Source: Puniceicoccales bacterium
GTDB taxonomy: Bacteria > Verrucomicrobiota > Verrucomicrobiia > Opitutales > UBA953
DNA: 58,612 bases
Direction of reading: 5' to 3'
Assembly (NCBI GenBank): GCA_031269335.1
Contig: JAISZI010000072.1
Span: forward strand, 1 to 58,612
Shown piece after piece: positions 25,628-34,973 of the stretch (positions are counted from its first letter, which is position 1; each line of letters starts with the position of its first letter). A program made the position numbers and the translations under genes. Below the pieces are notes generated by a model. That model saw nothing but the letters and a program-made list of their open reading frames with translations, had not been told where the DNA came from and did not search any database.

Positions 25628-28600
25628 TTATGGGGTGGCTTTGGATGAGGCATGCAGCACCAGCCAGGTGACGAGTTCGAATTCGGTTTCGTCGTCGTGA
25701 GGCTGGGCTTCGGCGACGGGCAGGATAAACTGGCGGCTGTGTTGCAGGCCGTTGGCGAGTTTTTGCTGGAAGGTCGCGGTGATGGACTCGACGGCGGAGC
25801 GGATGAGGCGTGACTGGTGGCTCATGTCGGAGCCGTTGGCGGTGGCGCGGTCGAAGAGGCGGCAGAGTTCGGTGCAGGGTTCGGTTTTGCCGAGGGCGAG
25901 TTCGCGGAAAAGGCTGAGGGTGGTTTTGACCTGCGTGTAGGCGAGGCGCACTTCGCCGTCGGCACGCACATAAACGAGGTAGTGCGGCGCGAGGGGATTG
26001 ATCTTTTCCGTCCCGGTGGCGGGACGGGCGGTGGCGTCGCTTTTCTGGCGGAGGCAAAAAATGATGCCGCCACCAGCGGTGAGCGGAATGTCGGCAGGGG
26101 GGGGGGGAGGGGGGACGACGGCGTAGAGGCCGAGGGGGGCCTTTTCGAGTTGCTCGCGGTTGCGCTCAAGAAAACGGAGGAGGTCGGCGCGGAAATCGTC
26201 GAGGGAGAAATCGGCGAGCGTCACGGAGTCTTCCAGGTCTTCGAGGTCGAGGATCTCCTTGCGCATGCGTTCGAGCTGGCGGTCGCGCAGGCGGAGGTCG
26301 GTGGTGACGAGGTCTTCAAGTTGTTTTTCGTCGAGGGGGTTGTCGGTCTGGGTGGCGGCGAGATCCACGAGGGCCATGCGGGCCTCGACGCGTTGTTTGA
26401 GGTTGATGTAGCGGTCGAGGCGGGCGGTGGGCCAGAAGTTGATCAGGTGGACGGCGGTGGCGCGGGTGCCGATGCGGTCCACGCGACCAAAGCGCTGGAT
26501 GATGCGGACGGGGTTCCAGTGGATGTCGTAGTTGATGACGGTGTCGCAGTCCTGGAGGTTTTGGCCTTCGGAGATGCAGTCGGAGGCGATGAGCACGTCC
26601 ACCTGGGGCGCGGCGGGGTCGCCGGCGCGGCGTTTGGCGCGAGGGGAAAAATCGGTGAGGATCGCGGTGTAATCGGAGCCGGATGTGAGCGTGGAGGCGT
26701 TTTGACCGCTGCCGACGACGAGGGAGACGTGAACGCCGAGGTCCTTGCGGAGCCAGCGGTGAAGGTGGTCGTAGAGATAGCGGGCGGTGTCGGCGTAGGC
26801 GGTGAAAACGAGAACCTTGCGGTTGGGGTGGCCGTCCTTGTCGAGCGGCGGGTTTTGAATTTTGGCGGCGAGCCGGGTGCGCAACTCGGCGAGCTTGGCG
26901 TCGCGTTCGGGCGTGACCGGCTTGGCGAGGCCGAGCAGGGCGTTGAGCTGGCGGCGGTCTTCGGCGAGGCGGGAACGCCAGTGGTCGAGGTCCAGATGCG
27001 CCATCTTGAAGGTGACGCGGCGGCCTATTTCGAGGGCGGCGGCGAGTTCGGGGTCGTCGTCTTCGACGTCCTCGGGGGCGAGCACTTCGAAATCGAGGTC
27101 GGGATTGGCGTCGCGGTGCGCCTCGAAGACGGCCATGCGTTGTTCGAGGCGGTCGATTTTTTCGAGGGTGGCAACCAGCGAGCGGCGGAAGGAGTCGATG
27201 GAGCTTTCGAGGCGTTTCAGCAGCGTGATGCGCATCATGTGGGTGAGGATGCGCTCGCGGCCTTGTTGCGTGAAGCCGCCGATGCGCCGGGTGTAGTGCT
27301 CGACGGTGGCTGGCGGGAGATCGGAGCGGAGGTGCTCGGCGGGGCGGAAGACCCAGAGTTTGTATTCGGCGAGTTTTTCCGCGATCACGTCGTAGGACGG
27401 GAATTTGCCGGCGGTGTCGATTTCGGGGTGGAGGGAGAGGGGCGGGATGCGAGTGGGGAAGCCGCCGAGCCGGGCCATTTCGGACCGGTAGTGCCGGGAA
27501 ACGTGCCGCCGGGACCGGGCAATGGTGATGGCGTCGAGCAGTTTCAGGAAGTCGCCGCCGAGAACGTGGATGAGGTCTTTTTTCTGGCGCTGTTCGGGAG
27601 GTTTTTTGGACCACTCGGTGAAGCGTTTCTGGGCCTCGCGGGTGGTGGCCTTGAGCGAGGGGATTTCGAGGTTGCCGGAAAAAAATGCGTCGGCGGCGAG
27701 GGCTTCCGGGGTGTCGCTCGCGACGTCGCCGCCCGCGATGAAGGAGAGCTGGTTGCGCAGATCGGTGAGGGTGTTGTTCACCGGGGTGGCGGAGAGGAGC
27801 AGGGCTTTGGTGCGCACGCCGGACTGGATGATGTCCTGCATGAGGCGCTGGTAGCGGCTGCGGCGTTCGGTGCCGTCTTCGCGGGGTTTGCCGGGGGTGT
27901 TGTTGCGGAAGTTGTGCGACTCGTCGATGACGACGAGGTCGAAGGCGCCCCAGTTGAAGTGCGCGAGGTCGGAAACGGAGCCGGAGGCGCCGGATTCGCG
28001 GGAGAGGTCGGTGTGCGCAAGGACGGTGTAGCCGAAGCGGTCGGCGGCGAAGGGGTTTTGTTTGTGGCGGGTGTAGGCGGGGTAGAGGTCCCAGTTGCCG
28101 CGCAGTTTGTTGGGGCAGAGGACGAGGACTTTTTCGTTGCGCAGTTCGAAGTATTTGATGACGGCGAGCGCTTCGTAGGTTTTGCCGAGACCGACGCTGT
28201 CGGCGAGGATGCAGCCGCCGTAGGTCTTGAGTTTGTTGATGGCGGATTTCGCCCCGTCTTTCTGGAAGGCGAAGAGCGCTTGCCAGATGCCGGTCTCCGG
28301 GAGGCGGATACGCTTGAGGTTGTCGTCGATGTCGCGGCCTTCGTCGATGAAGCGGCGGAATAGCTCGAAGAGGGTCTTGAAGTAGATGAACTCGGGCGAC
28401 TGGTCGCGGTAAACCTGAAGCAGGTAGTCGAGGACGGCCTGTTTCACGTCCTCGACGCGGGAGGTGTCGTTCCAGAGTTCCTCGAACCATTGGCGGAGGT
28501 CGGCGCGGTCGCGGTTGCCGTCCACGACGAGGTTGAGTTCGACGTTGTTGTTGGTCACGCCGAGACCGAGGCCACGGGTGGTGAAATTGGAGCTGCCGAC

Positions 28601-29020
28601 GATGGCGGCGGAGACTTCGCCCCGGCGGATGTGGGACATCTTGCCGTGAAGGAAGCCGGTGCGGGTGACGGAGCGAACTTCGACTTTGTCGCGAATCCAG
28701 GCGGCGCAGGCTTGGGCGATGTGACGCTGGTTAAGCCCGGAGGCGAGTGCGATGCCGTCATCGCGGAGGACATAGGCGGCGCCGTCTTTGTGATCGGGAT
28801 CGAGGTTGTGGATAAACGCGGCCTCGCCGAAGAGGAGTCGGATGCGGCCCAGGTGGTCGAGGTGTGCGCGAAGTTTGTCGTAGGCAAAAATGGTGAAGTA
28901 GGCGGTGACGATGTCGAGGTCGGCCCCGGCGCGAAGTTCGGCCCGCAGGAAATCACCCACGGAGCCACGGTGGTGGTTATCACGCAGATTACTTTGGAAG
29001 ATGGGGGTGGACACGTTCAA
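25628..29020 (-). CDS. PLD-nuclease/SNF2-type helicase
   Basis: 1130 aa. The N-terminal phospholipase-D-like nuclease domain has H125-x-K127 in FLHGKMS and N145 in VGSSNFTTRG, a single HKD half that would need a dimer. A superfamily 2 SNF2-like helicase follows: DSVGLGKT (about 272), DESH in VVIDESHNF (about 365), SATPVNN, and motif VI QRFGRVDRIGTR (about 843). A proline run near residue 972 is encoded by an 11-G tract. The start is TTG 29020 or GTG 29014; an in-frame TAG lies upstream and no ATG is available. It is the first gene of the defence-like operon, 3 bp before the AlbA-type gene. Confidence 0.9.
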   Translation of the reverse strand: MNVSTPIFQSNLRDNHHRGSVGDFLRAELRAGADLDIVTAYFTIFAYDKLRAHLDHLGRIRLLFGEAAFIHNLDPDHKDGAAYVLRDDGIALASGLNQRHIAQACAAWIRDKVEVRSVTRTGFLHGKMSHIRRGEVSAAIVGSSNFTTRGLGLGVTNNNVELNLVVDGNRDRADLRQWFEELWNDTSRVEDVKQAVLDYLLQVYRDQSPEFIYFKTLFELFRRFIDEGRDIDDNLKRIRLPETGIWQALFAFQKDGAKSAINKLKTYGGCILADSVGLGKTYEALAVIKYFELRNEKVLVLCPNKLRGNWDLYPAYTRHKQNPFAADRFGYTVLAHTDLSRESGASGSVSDLAHFNWGAFDLVVIDESHNFRNNTPGKPREDGTERRSRYQRLMQDIIQSGVRTKALLLSATPVNNTLTDLRNQLSFIAGGDVASDTPEALAADAFFSGNLEIPSLKATTREAQKRFTEWSKKPPEQRQKKDLIHVLGGDFLKLLDAITIARSRRHVSRHYRSEMARLGGFPTRIPPLSLHPEIDTAGKFPSYDVIAEKLAEYKLWVFRPAEHLRSDLPPATVEHYTRRIGGFTQQGRERILTHMMRITLLKRLESSIDSFRRSLVATLEKIDRLEQRMAVFEAHRDANPDLDFEVLAPEDVEDDDPELAAALEIGRRVTFKMAHLDLDHWRSRLAEDRRQLNALLGLAKPVTPERDAKLAELRTRLAAKIQNPPLDKDGHPNRKVLVFTAYADTARYLYDHLHRWLRKDLGVHVSLVVGSGQNASTLTSGSDYTAILTDFSPRAKRRAGDPAAPQVDVLIASDCISEGQNLQDCDTVINYDIHWNPVRIIQRFGRVDRIGTRATAVHLINFWPTARLDRYINLKQRVEARMALVDLAATQTDNPLDEKQLEDLVTTDLRLRDRQLERMRKEILDLEDLEDSVTLADFSLDDFRADLLRFLERNREQLEKAPLGLYAVVPPPPPPADIPLTAGGGIIFCLRQKSDATARPATGTEKINPLAPHYLVYVRADGEVRLAYTQVKTTLSLFRELALGKTEPCTELCRLFDRATANGSDMSHQSRLIRSAVESITATFQQKLANGLQHSRQFILPVAEAQPHDDETEFELVTWLVLHASSKATP
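26097..26114. repeat. G11-A-G6 homopolymer inside the helicase gene
   Basis: Eleven consecutive G (26097-26107), one A, then six G on the plus strand encode a run of prolines on the minus strand. In the given sequence the frame is open and runs into the conserved C-terminus. A one-base slip would remove the last 155 or so residues. Confidence 0.95.
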
Positions 29021-29138
29021 GGCGGTGGGCTTTTTCGTCTATCTCAATTCTGCGACGATAGCAGCGGTTTTGCCGCCGCCGTGGCGGTCACATCTATAAG
29101 CCAAAGAATTGATTCTACCGCGTTTTTTCGCTTGGGCG

Positions 29139-29873
29139 TTATTTTAACAACTTCTTTATTTCGGGAAGGACGGCGTCTGCCCATCGTTTATAGCCTTCTT
29201 CGCTCAAATGGAGGAAGTCGGGCATGATGTTTTTGGACAGGCTTCCGTCTGGTTCCAGGAATACGGGACCGATGTCTTTGAAGAAGACCGTTTTTTGGTC
29301 GGCGAGTTTGGCGAGCAAGGTGTTTGTTTTGGCATTTCGCACGCGCAAGGCGTGGCGGGGATACCTGCCACGGGGGAAAACGGCGAGTAAGAGAATTTTT
29401 GCCTTCGGGCGGCTGGATCGAATTTCCTTTATTACTTCCCCGATAGCCCAAGTGGTGCCCGCCGGTTTGCGTCCTTTCGCATTATCGTTGGTGCCGATCA
29501 TGAGCACGATGACCTTGGGGTTGGTGGCGGCGGCGAGGTTGCCGTTTTTCAGGCGGTAGAGCACATCGGGGGCAGTATCGCCGCTGATGCCGAAATTCGC
29601 GGCGCCGAGGGGGGCGATTTTTTCATTCCAGACTTTCTTTCCCGCCGTCTCCCAAGCATGCGTAATGGAATCGCCGAGGAACAGAACGTTAATCCCGCCA
29701 CGTTCGGCGCGTTTATTTAGCTGGCTGTTTCGTTTTTCCCAGGAGGGAGAGTGTTTTCCCGGATCTGGCCAGCCGTCCGGAGCGGGAGCGGCGGATAGCG
29801 CAACGGCATACGCGATTGCGAAAAAGAGGGAGAACTGTCGTAGCAAGGTTTTGATTGTCGTGGCTCTAAGCAT
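29139..29873 (-). CDS. secreted SGNH/GDSL-family hydrolase
   Basis: 244 aa. A signal peptide (hydrophobic 13-28, ending ALSAAP) precedes the SGNH fold. Block I is FLGDSITHAW with nucleophile Ser69. Block II is the Gly in GISGDTA, block III is Asn in IGTNDN, and block V is the Asp/His pair in DFLHLSEEGYKRW. It is closest in appearance to PAF-acetylhydrolase IB-like/carbohydrate esterases, which often deacetylate sugars in Verrucomicrobiota. ATG 29873 starts just before the leader; a longer start at 29903 is possible. Confidence 0.88.
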   Translation of the reverse strand: MLRATTIKTLLRQFSLFFAIAYAVALSAAPAPDGWPDPGKHSPSWEKRNSQLNKRAERGGINVLFLGDSITHAWETAGKKVWNEKIAPLGAANFGISGDTAPDVLYRLKNGNLAAATNPKVIVLMIGTNDNAKGRKPAGTTWAIGEVIKEIRSSRPKAKILLLAVFPRGRYPRHALRVRNAKTNTLLAKLADQKTVFFKDIGPVFLEPDGSLSKNIMPDFLHLSEEGYKRWADAVLPEIKKLLK

Positions 29874-29966
29874 TGCGGTTTCGACAGACGGGGAGGGACA
29901 CAAGTTCCCGCAGTTCTGGAAAAATGCCGCTCGGATGTTGCGCCGTAGCAGCCGCCTGCATTAGAG

Positions 29967-31538
29967 ATGGGCGAAATTGAACCGTTTTTCATGACCGCTT
30001 GTTCCTTTTCTGTCCTTGCAGTGCAACTGCCTGTGCCCGCCGGAAATACTGTGGCGGCACTGCCTTTGCTGTTGCTGGTGCTGCCCGTGCTCGGCGCACT
30101 TTTTCTCGCAGCGTCGCCGTCGTTGTCCGAAGTGCGCTCACGCATCACCGGGCTGGCGTTTAGCCTCACCACACTTGTCCTCACGCTCGTGGCGCTCGTG
30201 TGGGGCATGGCGGACAACGGCGTGCGCTTTGTCTTTTCGGGCGGAGCGCCCACGGTATTTGGTGCGGCGTTTTCGTTGGAGTTGAGCGGGAAAGCAATGT
30301 TGTTCACGTTGCTTACGGGGATTATTGCGCCGATGTGTCTGCTTGCTTCGTGGCAAATAGGGCGGGCGCGCTTTTTCAACCTTCTTTTCCTGCTCGCGCA
30401 AGGCGCGGCGTTGGGGGTTTTTCTCGCGCAAAACTTTTTCCTGTGGTTCCTCTGCTGGGAACTGAGTCTTTTTCCCGCATTTTTCCTCATCAAGATTTGG
30501 GGCGGGGCAAACGCCGGACGTGCGGCGTATCAGTTCGTCATCTACACCATCGGCGGAAGCGCGTTCATGCTACTCGCCTTTGCTGCGGTCTATGCCACGG
30601 CAAAGACCTTGGATTTTGCCACACTGCGCGAAATGGGTTCAATCGGCGCGTTAGAGGCGAGTCTTGCTCGGCAGCACGGGGGCACCGCATCGACATTAGT
30701 CTTTCTTGGCGTGTTACTTGGACTCGCCGTAAAAGTGCCGATGTTTCCTTTTCACACGTGGCTGCCCGACACTTACGCCGCCGCGCCGACGGGGGTCTCG
30801 ATGTTTCTCACTGCCATCATGTCGAAAATGGGGCTTTACGGGTTCGCGGTGTTACTCGCGCCATTGTTTCCCGTGGGACTTGCCTCCGCCACGCCTTGGC
30901 TGATTTGGCTCGCACTGGCGGGGATTGTTCTCGGCGCATTCGCAGCGGCTCGGCAAGTGGACATCAAGCGCATGATAGCGTATTCATCGGTGAACCACCT
31001 CGGTTACTGTCTGCTGGCACTTTTCGCTGTGGCTGGGGCGAGCACTGCGGATGTCGGGTCTGCGGCGGCGGCACGGAGCGGATTTTGGCTGCAAATGTTC
31101 AATCATGGTCTCTCTGCCGCCGCGCTATTCTTTTGTGCGGGCGTCATTGAGAGGCGTTCCGGCGTGCGCGGCATTGGGGACTTTGGCGGCGTGCGCAAGG
31201 TCGCGCCGGTATTTGCCGCGTTGTGCGGTGTCGCCCTGTTCTCGTCGCTCGGTCTGCCGGGGTTGAATGGTTTTGTTGGCGAATTCCTGATATTCCGGGG
31301 CGTGTTTGGGTTTGTGCCGTGGGCAGCGGCGGCGGCGGCTATCGGTCTGCTTGTCACGGCGATTTTTCTGCTCACCTTTTGGCAAAAAGTCTTTCACGGA
31401 CCGGCTAATGTTCGCACGGAAACAATAAGTGATTTGACGCGGATTGAGGTAATCGCGCTCGCGCCCGTCGCGCTCCTGATGGTGTTGTTCGGCATCTTGC
31501 CGAGCTTACTCACGGGCATACTCGGCAAATTACCGTAA
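29967..31538 (+). CDS. nuoM: NADH-quinone oxidoreductase subunit M-like protein
   Basis: A 523-aa integral membrane protein with about 14 hydrophobic segments. It is an antiporter-like subunit of complex I: WELSLFPAFFLI (with the key Glu of TM5), KVPMFPFHTWLPDTYAAAP, IAYSSVNHLGY and the discontinuous-helix region SLGLPGLNGFVGEFL. The motifs fit chain M better than N or L. It stands alone; no other nuo gene is in the window. It may belong to a split operon, or serve a related proton-translocating complex. Confidence 0.85.
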   Translation: MGEIEPFFMTACSFSVLAVQLPVPAGNTVAALPLLLLVLPVLGALFLAASPSLSEVRSRITGLAFSLTTLVLTLVALVWGMADNGVRFVFSGGAPTVFGAAFSLELSGKAMLFTLLTGIIAPMCLLASWQIGRARFFNLLFLLAQGAALGVFLAQNFFLWFLCWELSLFPAFFLIKIWGGANAGRAAYQFVIYTIGGSAFMLLAFAAVYATAKTLDFATLREMGSIGALEASLARQHGGTASTLVFLGVLLGLAVKVPMFPFHTWLPDTYAAAPTGVSMFLTAIMSKMGLYGFAVLLAPLFPVGLASATPWLIWLALAGIVLGAFAAARQVDIKRMIAYSSVNHLGYCLLALFAVAGASTADVGSAAAARSGFWLQMFNHGLSAAALFFCAGVIERRSGVRGIGDFGGVRKVAPVFAALCGVALFSSLGLPGLNGFVGEFLIFRGVFGFVPWAAAAAAIGLLVTAIFLLTFWQKVFHGPANVRTETISDLTRIEVIALAPVALLMVLFGILPSLLTGILGKLP

Positions 31539-31619
31539 CGACGTTTGCTGCGCGGCTCATTTTTGCCTTTCCCCGCCCCTTGCAGCACGTTTGCTATGCG
31601 GACACACAACACTTTAACC

Positions 31620-32414
31620 ATGTCCAACGAACAAAATGCCCCTCAACAAGGGCAGCAGGTGATAAGCCTTCAAGCCATTAGCCAAAACTTTCTCGGCGCC
31701 GCACAACGCCAGTTTGACCTGCTCGCCTACAATCTCGCAGCGAGTCAACAAGTGGAGGCGGAGAAATACGAAGCCTTCGCCCGCCAAGTGAAAATAATGC
31801 CCGTGCAGCAATTACACCAGGGTTTCCCCCAAATCCATGCGTATGCACGCGCCCTGCTCTTCCGGCAAACGCTCAACGACCTCGCCAACATGGCGGCAGC
31901 GTGCATGGACAGCTGTCACTTGCTTTGCTTTCTCGTCAAAAACGAAAAGCAGCTGACCGCCGATCCCGACCAGGGGAACAAACTCATTTTGGAAACGCGC
32001 GAGGCTATGGCACGCGCACCGTTGCAGGAGAAGTTCGAGCGTTTTGAAAAGGATTTCGGCATCATGTCCGAAACCGAGGATGCCGTCATCGCCATTGCCA
32101 TCGCCCTGCGCGTGCTCGTCGTGCGCAATGGCGCCGTCGCCGAAGAAGACGTGAACGACGATGGGGAATTGGTGTTTGAATTCAAAACAGTGCAGACCAT
32201 CAACCCGCCCAAGGGCGTCGAAAAACAACCCGAGGTGCGCATCGTGGACACGCGGCGCGCCTTCCGAGTCGGCGATCATATCGAGTTGAGTAACAGCGAG
32301 ATGCTCGGGTTGAGTGTCACGGTGACGGCGTTTTTCCACAACTTATTCCGGGCTGTGGACGAATTTGGCCGCAAGATACTCGCCACACGAAGCGAACAGC
32401 CGCCCTCGTCGTAG
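31620..32414 (+). CDS. conserved hypothetical cytoplasmic protein
   Basis: 264 aa, no signal peptide or membrane segment. It is glutamine-rich at the N-terminus, then mostly helical by composition (for example NFLGAAQRQFDLLAYNLAAS near residue 22). A beta-rich C-terminal half contains FEFKTVQTINPPKG. I do not recognise the family. ATG 31620 follows the orphan nuoM by 82 bp; an upstream in-frame start (31545) looks non-coding. The next gene is convergent, so it is probably the last of a two-gene unit. Confidence 0.65.
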   Translation: MSNEQNAPQQGQQVISLQAISQNFLGAAQRQFDLLAYNLAASQQVEAEKYEAFARQVKIMPVQQLHQGFPQIHAYARALLFRQTLNDLANMAAACMDSCHLLCFLVKNEKQLTADPDQGNKLILETREAMARAPLQEKFERFEKDFGIMSETEDAVIAIAIALRVLVVRNGAVAEEDVNDDGELVFEFKTVQTINPPKGVEKQPEVRIVDTRRAFRVGDHIELSNSEMLGLSVTVTAFFHNLFRAVDEFGRKILATRSEQPPSS

Positions 32415-32448
32415 TCGCGTCCGAGACAGCGCCGCAGTGCCGGGCGGG

Positions 32449-33333
32449 CTATTCTTCCGCGAGAAAGGCGCGAATCTCCGGAATCAGCAATTCGCCCGCG
32501 TCTTCCAGCACGTAATGCCCCGCGTTGTGATAGTAACGCACGAGCGCATCGGGGAAAAGTTCCCGCCAACGGGCAAAATAGGCGTCGTTAAAACAAAAAT
32601 CTTGCCCGCCCCACGCGAGCATTACCCGTTTCTCGTGCAACAAGTTAAGATTGTTTTCAACCTCAATTAACGTCGGCAGACTCGGATGATTTGGCTCAAG
32701 CGGGATGTCGCGCACAAAGCGTGCAATCGCCCCCCGACTGCGCCACGAGTCATAGGGCGCGAGAAAACCGGCGCGCACCACGCTGCTCAAACGCCGCCGC
32801 GCCGCCATAAACACCGCCGCACGCGCAAACCCGTTCAAGGCACGCACAATAAACTCGCCGACCTGCGGCATACGGCACAGCGCGATTCGCCACGGCAAAT
32901 GCGCCCCCTCCGGCGCACGAAACGCCGCCGTGTTCATCGCCACGATTTTCCCCACCCGCTCCGGCGCACGCCCGGCGACGCCAAAACCAATCGCCCCGCC
33001 CCAGTCGTGCACACAAAGGTGAAAACGGGAAATTCGCAGCGAATCCACCAATCGCTCAATATGCCCTATGCGGTCTGCCAGGCGAAAAAACCGGTTTCCT
33101 TTCTCCGAAAGCCCCATGCCAATATGATCCGGCGCAATACACCTAAACCCTTGTATCGCAAGCGAACGCGCAAGATCACGCCAAAGAAATGACCAAGTCG
33201 GATTCCCGTGCAATAAAAGCACCGCCTCGCCCTCACCGCCGGTATCAACATAGTGCATCCGTCCCTCCGGCAAACGCAACCAGTGCGGCGTAAAAGGGTA
33301 ACAAGTCTTCAAATACGCAGGGACGACGTTCAT
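32449..33333 (-). CDS. alpha/beta hydrolase, haloalkane dehalogenase/OleB-like
   Basis: 294 aa. The oxyanion motif LHGNPTWSFLWR and the nucleophile elbow CVHDWGGAIG place an aspartate (D110) where esterases have serine. A histidine lies in NAGHYVLED. Asp nucleophile plus HGNPTWS is typical of haloalkane dehalogenases and of OleB beta-lactone decarboxylases of long-chain olefin synthesis. OleA, OleC and OleD are not beside it, so OleB is a suggestion only. It follows prfC on the same strand with a 47-bp gap. Confidence 0.83.
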   Translation of the reverse strand: MNVVPAYLKTCYPFTPHWLRLPEGRMHYVDTGGEGEAVLLLHGNPTWSFLWRDLARSLAIQGFRCIAPDHIGMGLSEKGNRFFRLADRIGHIERLVDSLRISRFHLCVHDWGGAIGFGVAGRAPERVGKIVAMNTAAFRAPEGAHLPWRIALCRMPQVGEFIVRALNGFARAAVFMAARRRLSSVVRAGFLAPYDSWRSRGAIARFVRDIPLEPNHPSLPTLIEVENNLNLLHEKRVMLAWGGQDFCFNDAYFARWRELFPDALVRYYHNAGHYVLEDAGELLIPEIRAFLAEE

Positions 33334-33380
33334 GCGCGCAACCCTGTCTGCGAATGCGTAAAATGCAACATGCTTCCCAA

Positions 33381-34973
33381 TCAGTTAGCCACATCGCCAG
33401 GCGTGGCGTACAGGGGAATATCGGGGTTCTCTTTCGCAAAATAATTGGCATTCCACTCGTTTTGAAAAAGAAGAGCGAGGCGTTGCGAGGCATCAAAAAC
33501 TAACTTGGCCCCGCCTAAAAAAAGATCCGTAAACTTTTCCAAGGGAACATCCGCAGATACCCAGCGAATCGTGCTCCACGGCGCATTTTCAAGACGGATG
33601 ACAACATTGTATTCCGTTTGCAAACGATACGCCACAACGTCGAATTGCAACGGTCCAACCGCGCCCAACAACGGAACCGAACCGCCATCGGCGGGCATAA
33701 AGCGTTGGACGACTTTTTCTTGGAGCAATTGCTCAAGACCGGCGCGAAAACGCTTGAAGCCGTTAGTGTCGGCACAATGTAAAAAGACAAAACATTCGGG
33801 AGCAAAGACGGGGATAGCGTCAAAATTTATCGTCGCATCCTCGGTAAGAGTATCGCCAATACCAAAATCGGGCAATCCGGTGACGCCAAGTATATCGCCA
33901 GACCACGCTTCGGCGGCGGTCTCGCGTTCTTGCCCAAACAATTGATGCGAAAAAGACAGGCGCACCTTTTTCCCGCTCTGACAATGGGTTACCTGCATAT
34001 CGCGGGTGAATTTGCCGGAACAAATGCGCAAAAAGGCGAGACGATCGCGATGGCGCGGATCCATGTTCGCCTGAATCTTGAAAATAAACGCGGAAAACGG
34101 GGCATCGTCGGGCTTGATTTCGCGCCCACCCGCCAGACGTGCCCTGGGCGGCGGAGCATGTTCAAGAAAACCGTCAAGAAGAAGTTGCACGCCAAAATTG
34201 TGTATCGCGCTCCCAAAATAAACGGGCGTTTGCTTGCCCGCGAGCACGTCATCAGACGAAAACCTTGCCCCAGCCACGTCGATAAGTTCCGTATCTTCGC
34301 ATAATTGCGCATAAATACTTGCGGGAATTTTTTCGCGAATAGCAGGGTCGCCCAACGCCCCAATCGTGACCGGTGCGCGTCGAGCACCGCCCATAACCCG
34401 CTCAAACCAATGGGCGCGTTGGAGGAGACGGTCATAAACACCGTGGAAATCCGTTCCTTCCCCAATCGGCCAAGTAACTGGAAATACTTGCAAATCAAGA
34501 GTTTTCTCAATTTCGTCAAGTAATTCAATGGGGTTTTTACCCGGACGATCACATTTATTGACGAAGGTAAAAATGGGAATGCCCCGACGACGACAGACCT
34601 GGAAAAGCTTGAGCGTCTGCTCCTGAATACCCCGTGCGGAATCAAGCACCATCACGGCGGCGTCAACTGCGGTGAGCACACGGTAAGTGTCTTCGGAAAA
34701 ATCGCGGTGCCCGGGGGTGTCGAGGAGGTTGATGGCCCGCCCGCGATACTCGAATTGGAGCACCGTTGAGGAAACAGAAATTCCACGCTGCTTTTCCAAC
34801 TCCATAAAGTCAGACGTGGTGGCTTGCTGGTTTTTGCGACTCTTAACAGCACCGGCAAGATTCAGAGCACCTCCGTAGAGAAGAAATTTCTCAGTGAGCG
34901 TGGTCTTCCCAGCGTCGGGATGTGAAATGATGGCAAAAGTGCGCCGGCGGGCAATCTCTTCAAAAGTGGTCAT
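33381..34973 (-). CDS. prfC: peptide chain release factor 3
   Basis: A 530-aa translational GTPase that recycles RF1/RF2 from the ribosome. G1 is SHPDAGKTTLTEK, G2 is the QRGISVSST segment, G3 is DTPGHRDFSEDTYR and G4 is NKCD. The C-terminal RF3-specific domain includes VGPLQFDVVAYRLQTEYN. ATG 34973 gives the standard MTTFEEIARRRTFAIISH start; a longer frame upstream is not conserved. Confidence 0.95.
   Translation of the reverse strand: MTTFEEIARRRTFAIISHPDAGKTTLTEKFLLYGGALNLAGAVKSRKNQQATTSDFMELEKQRGISVSSTVLQFEYRGRAINLLDTPGHRDFSEDTYRVLTAVDAAVMVLDSARGIQEQTLKLFQVCRRRGIPIFTFVNKCDRPGKNPIELLDEIEKTLDLQVFPVTWPIGEGTDFHGVYDRLLQRAHWFERVMGGARRAPVTIGALGDPAIREKIPASIYAQLCEDTELIDVAGARFSSDDVLAGKQTPVYFGSAIHNFGVQLLLDGFLEHAPPPRARLAGGREIKPDDAPFSAFIFKIQANMDPRHRDRLAFLRICSGKFTRDMQVTHCQSGKKVRLSFSHQLFGQERETAAEAWSGDILGVTGLPDFGIGDTLTEDATINFDAIPVFAPECFVFLHCADTNGFKRFRAGLEQLLQEKVVQRFMPADGGSVPLLGAVGPLQFDVVAYRLQTEYNVVIRLENAPWSTIRWVSADVPLEKFTDLFLGGAKLVFDASQRLALLFQNEWNANYFAKENPDIPLYATPGDVAN

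Noticed and set aside
25817-28363. 848-aa plus-strand frame opposite the helicase
   Set aside because: Low-complexity Gly/Val/Glu composition and no motifs; shadow of the helicase coding strand.
17358-29020. Classification as BREX, DISARM or type I restriction-modification
   Set aside because: No PglZ, BrxC, DrmB, HsdS or HsdR-like gene is present; only the methyltransferase and a helicase are shared in type.
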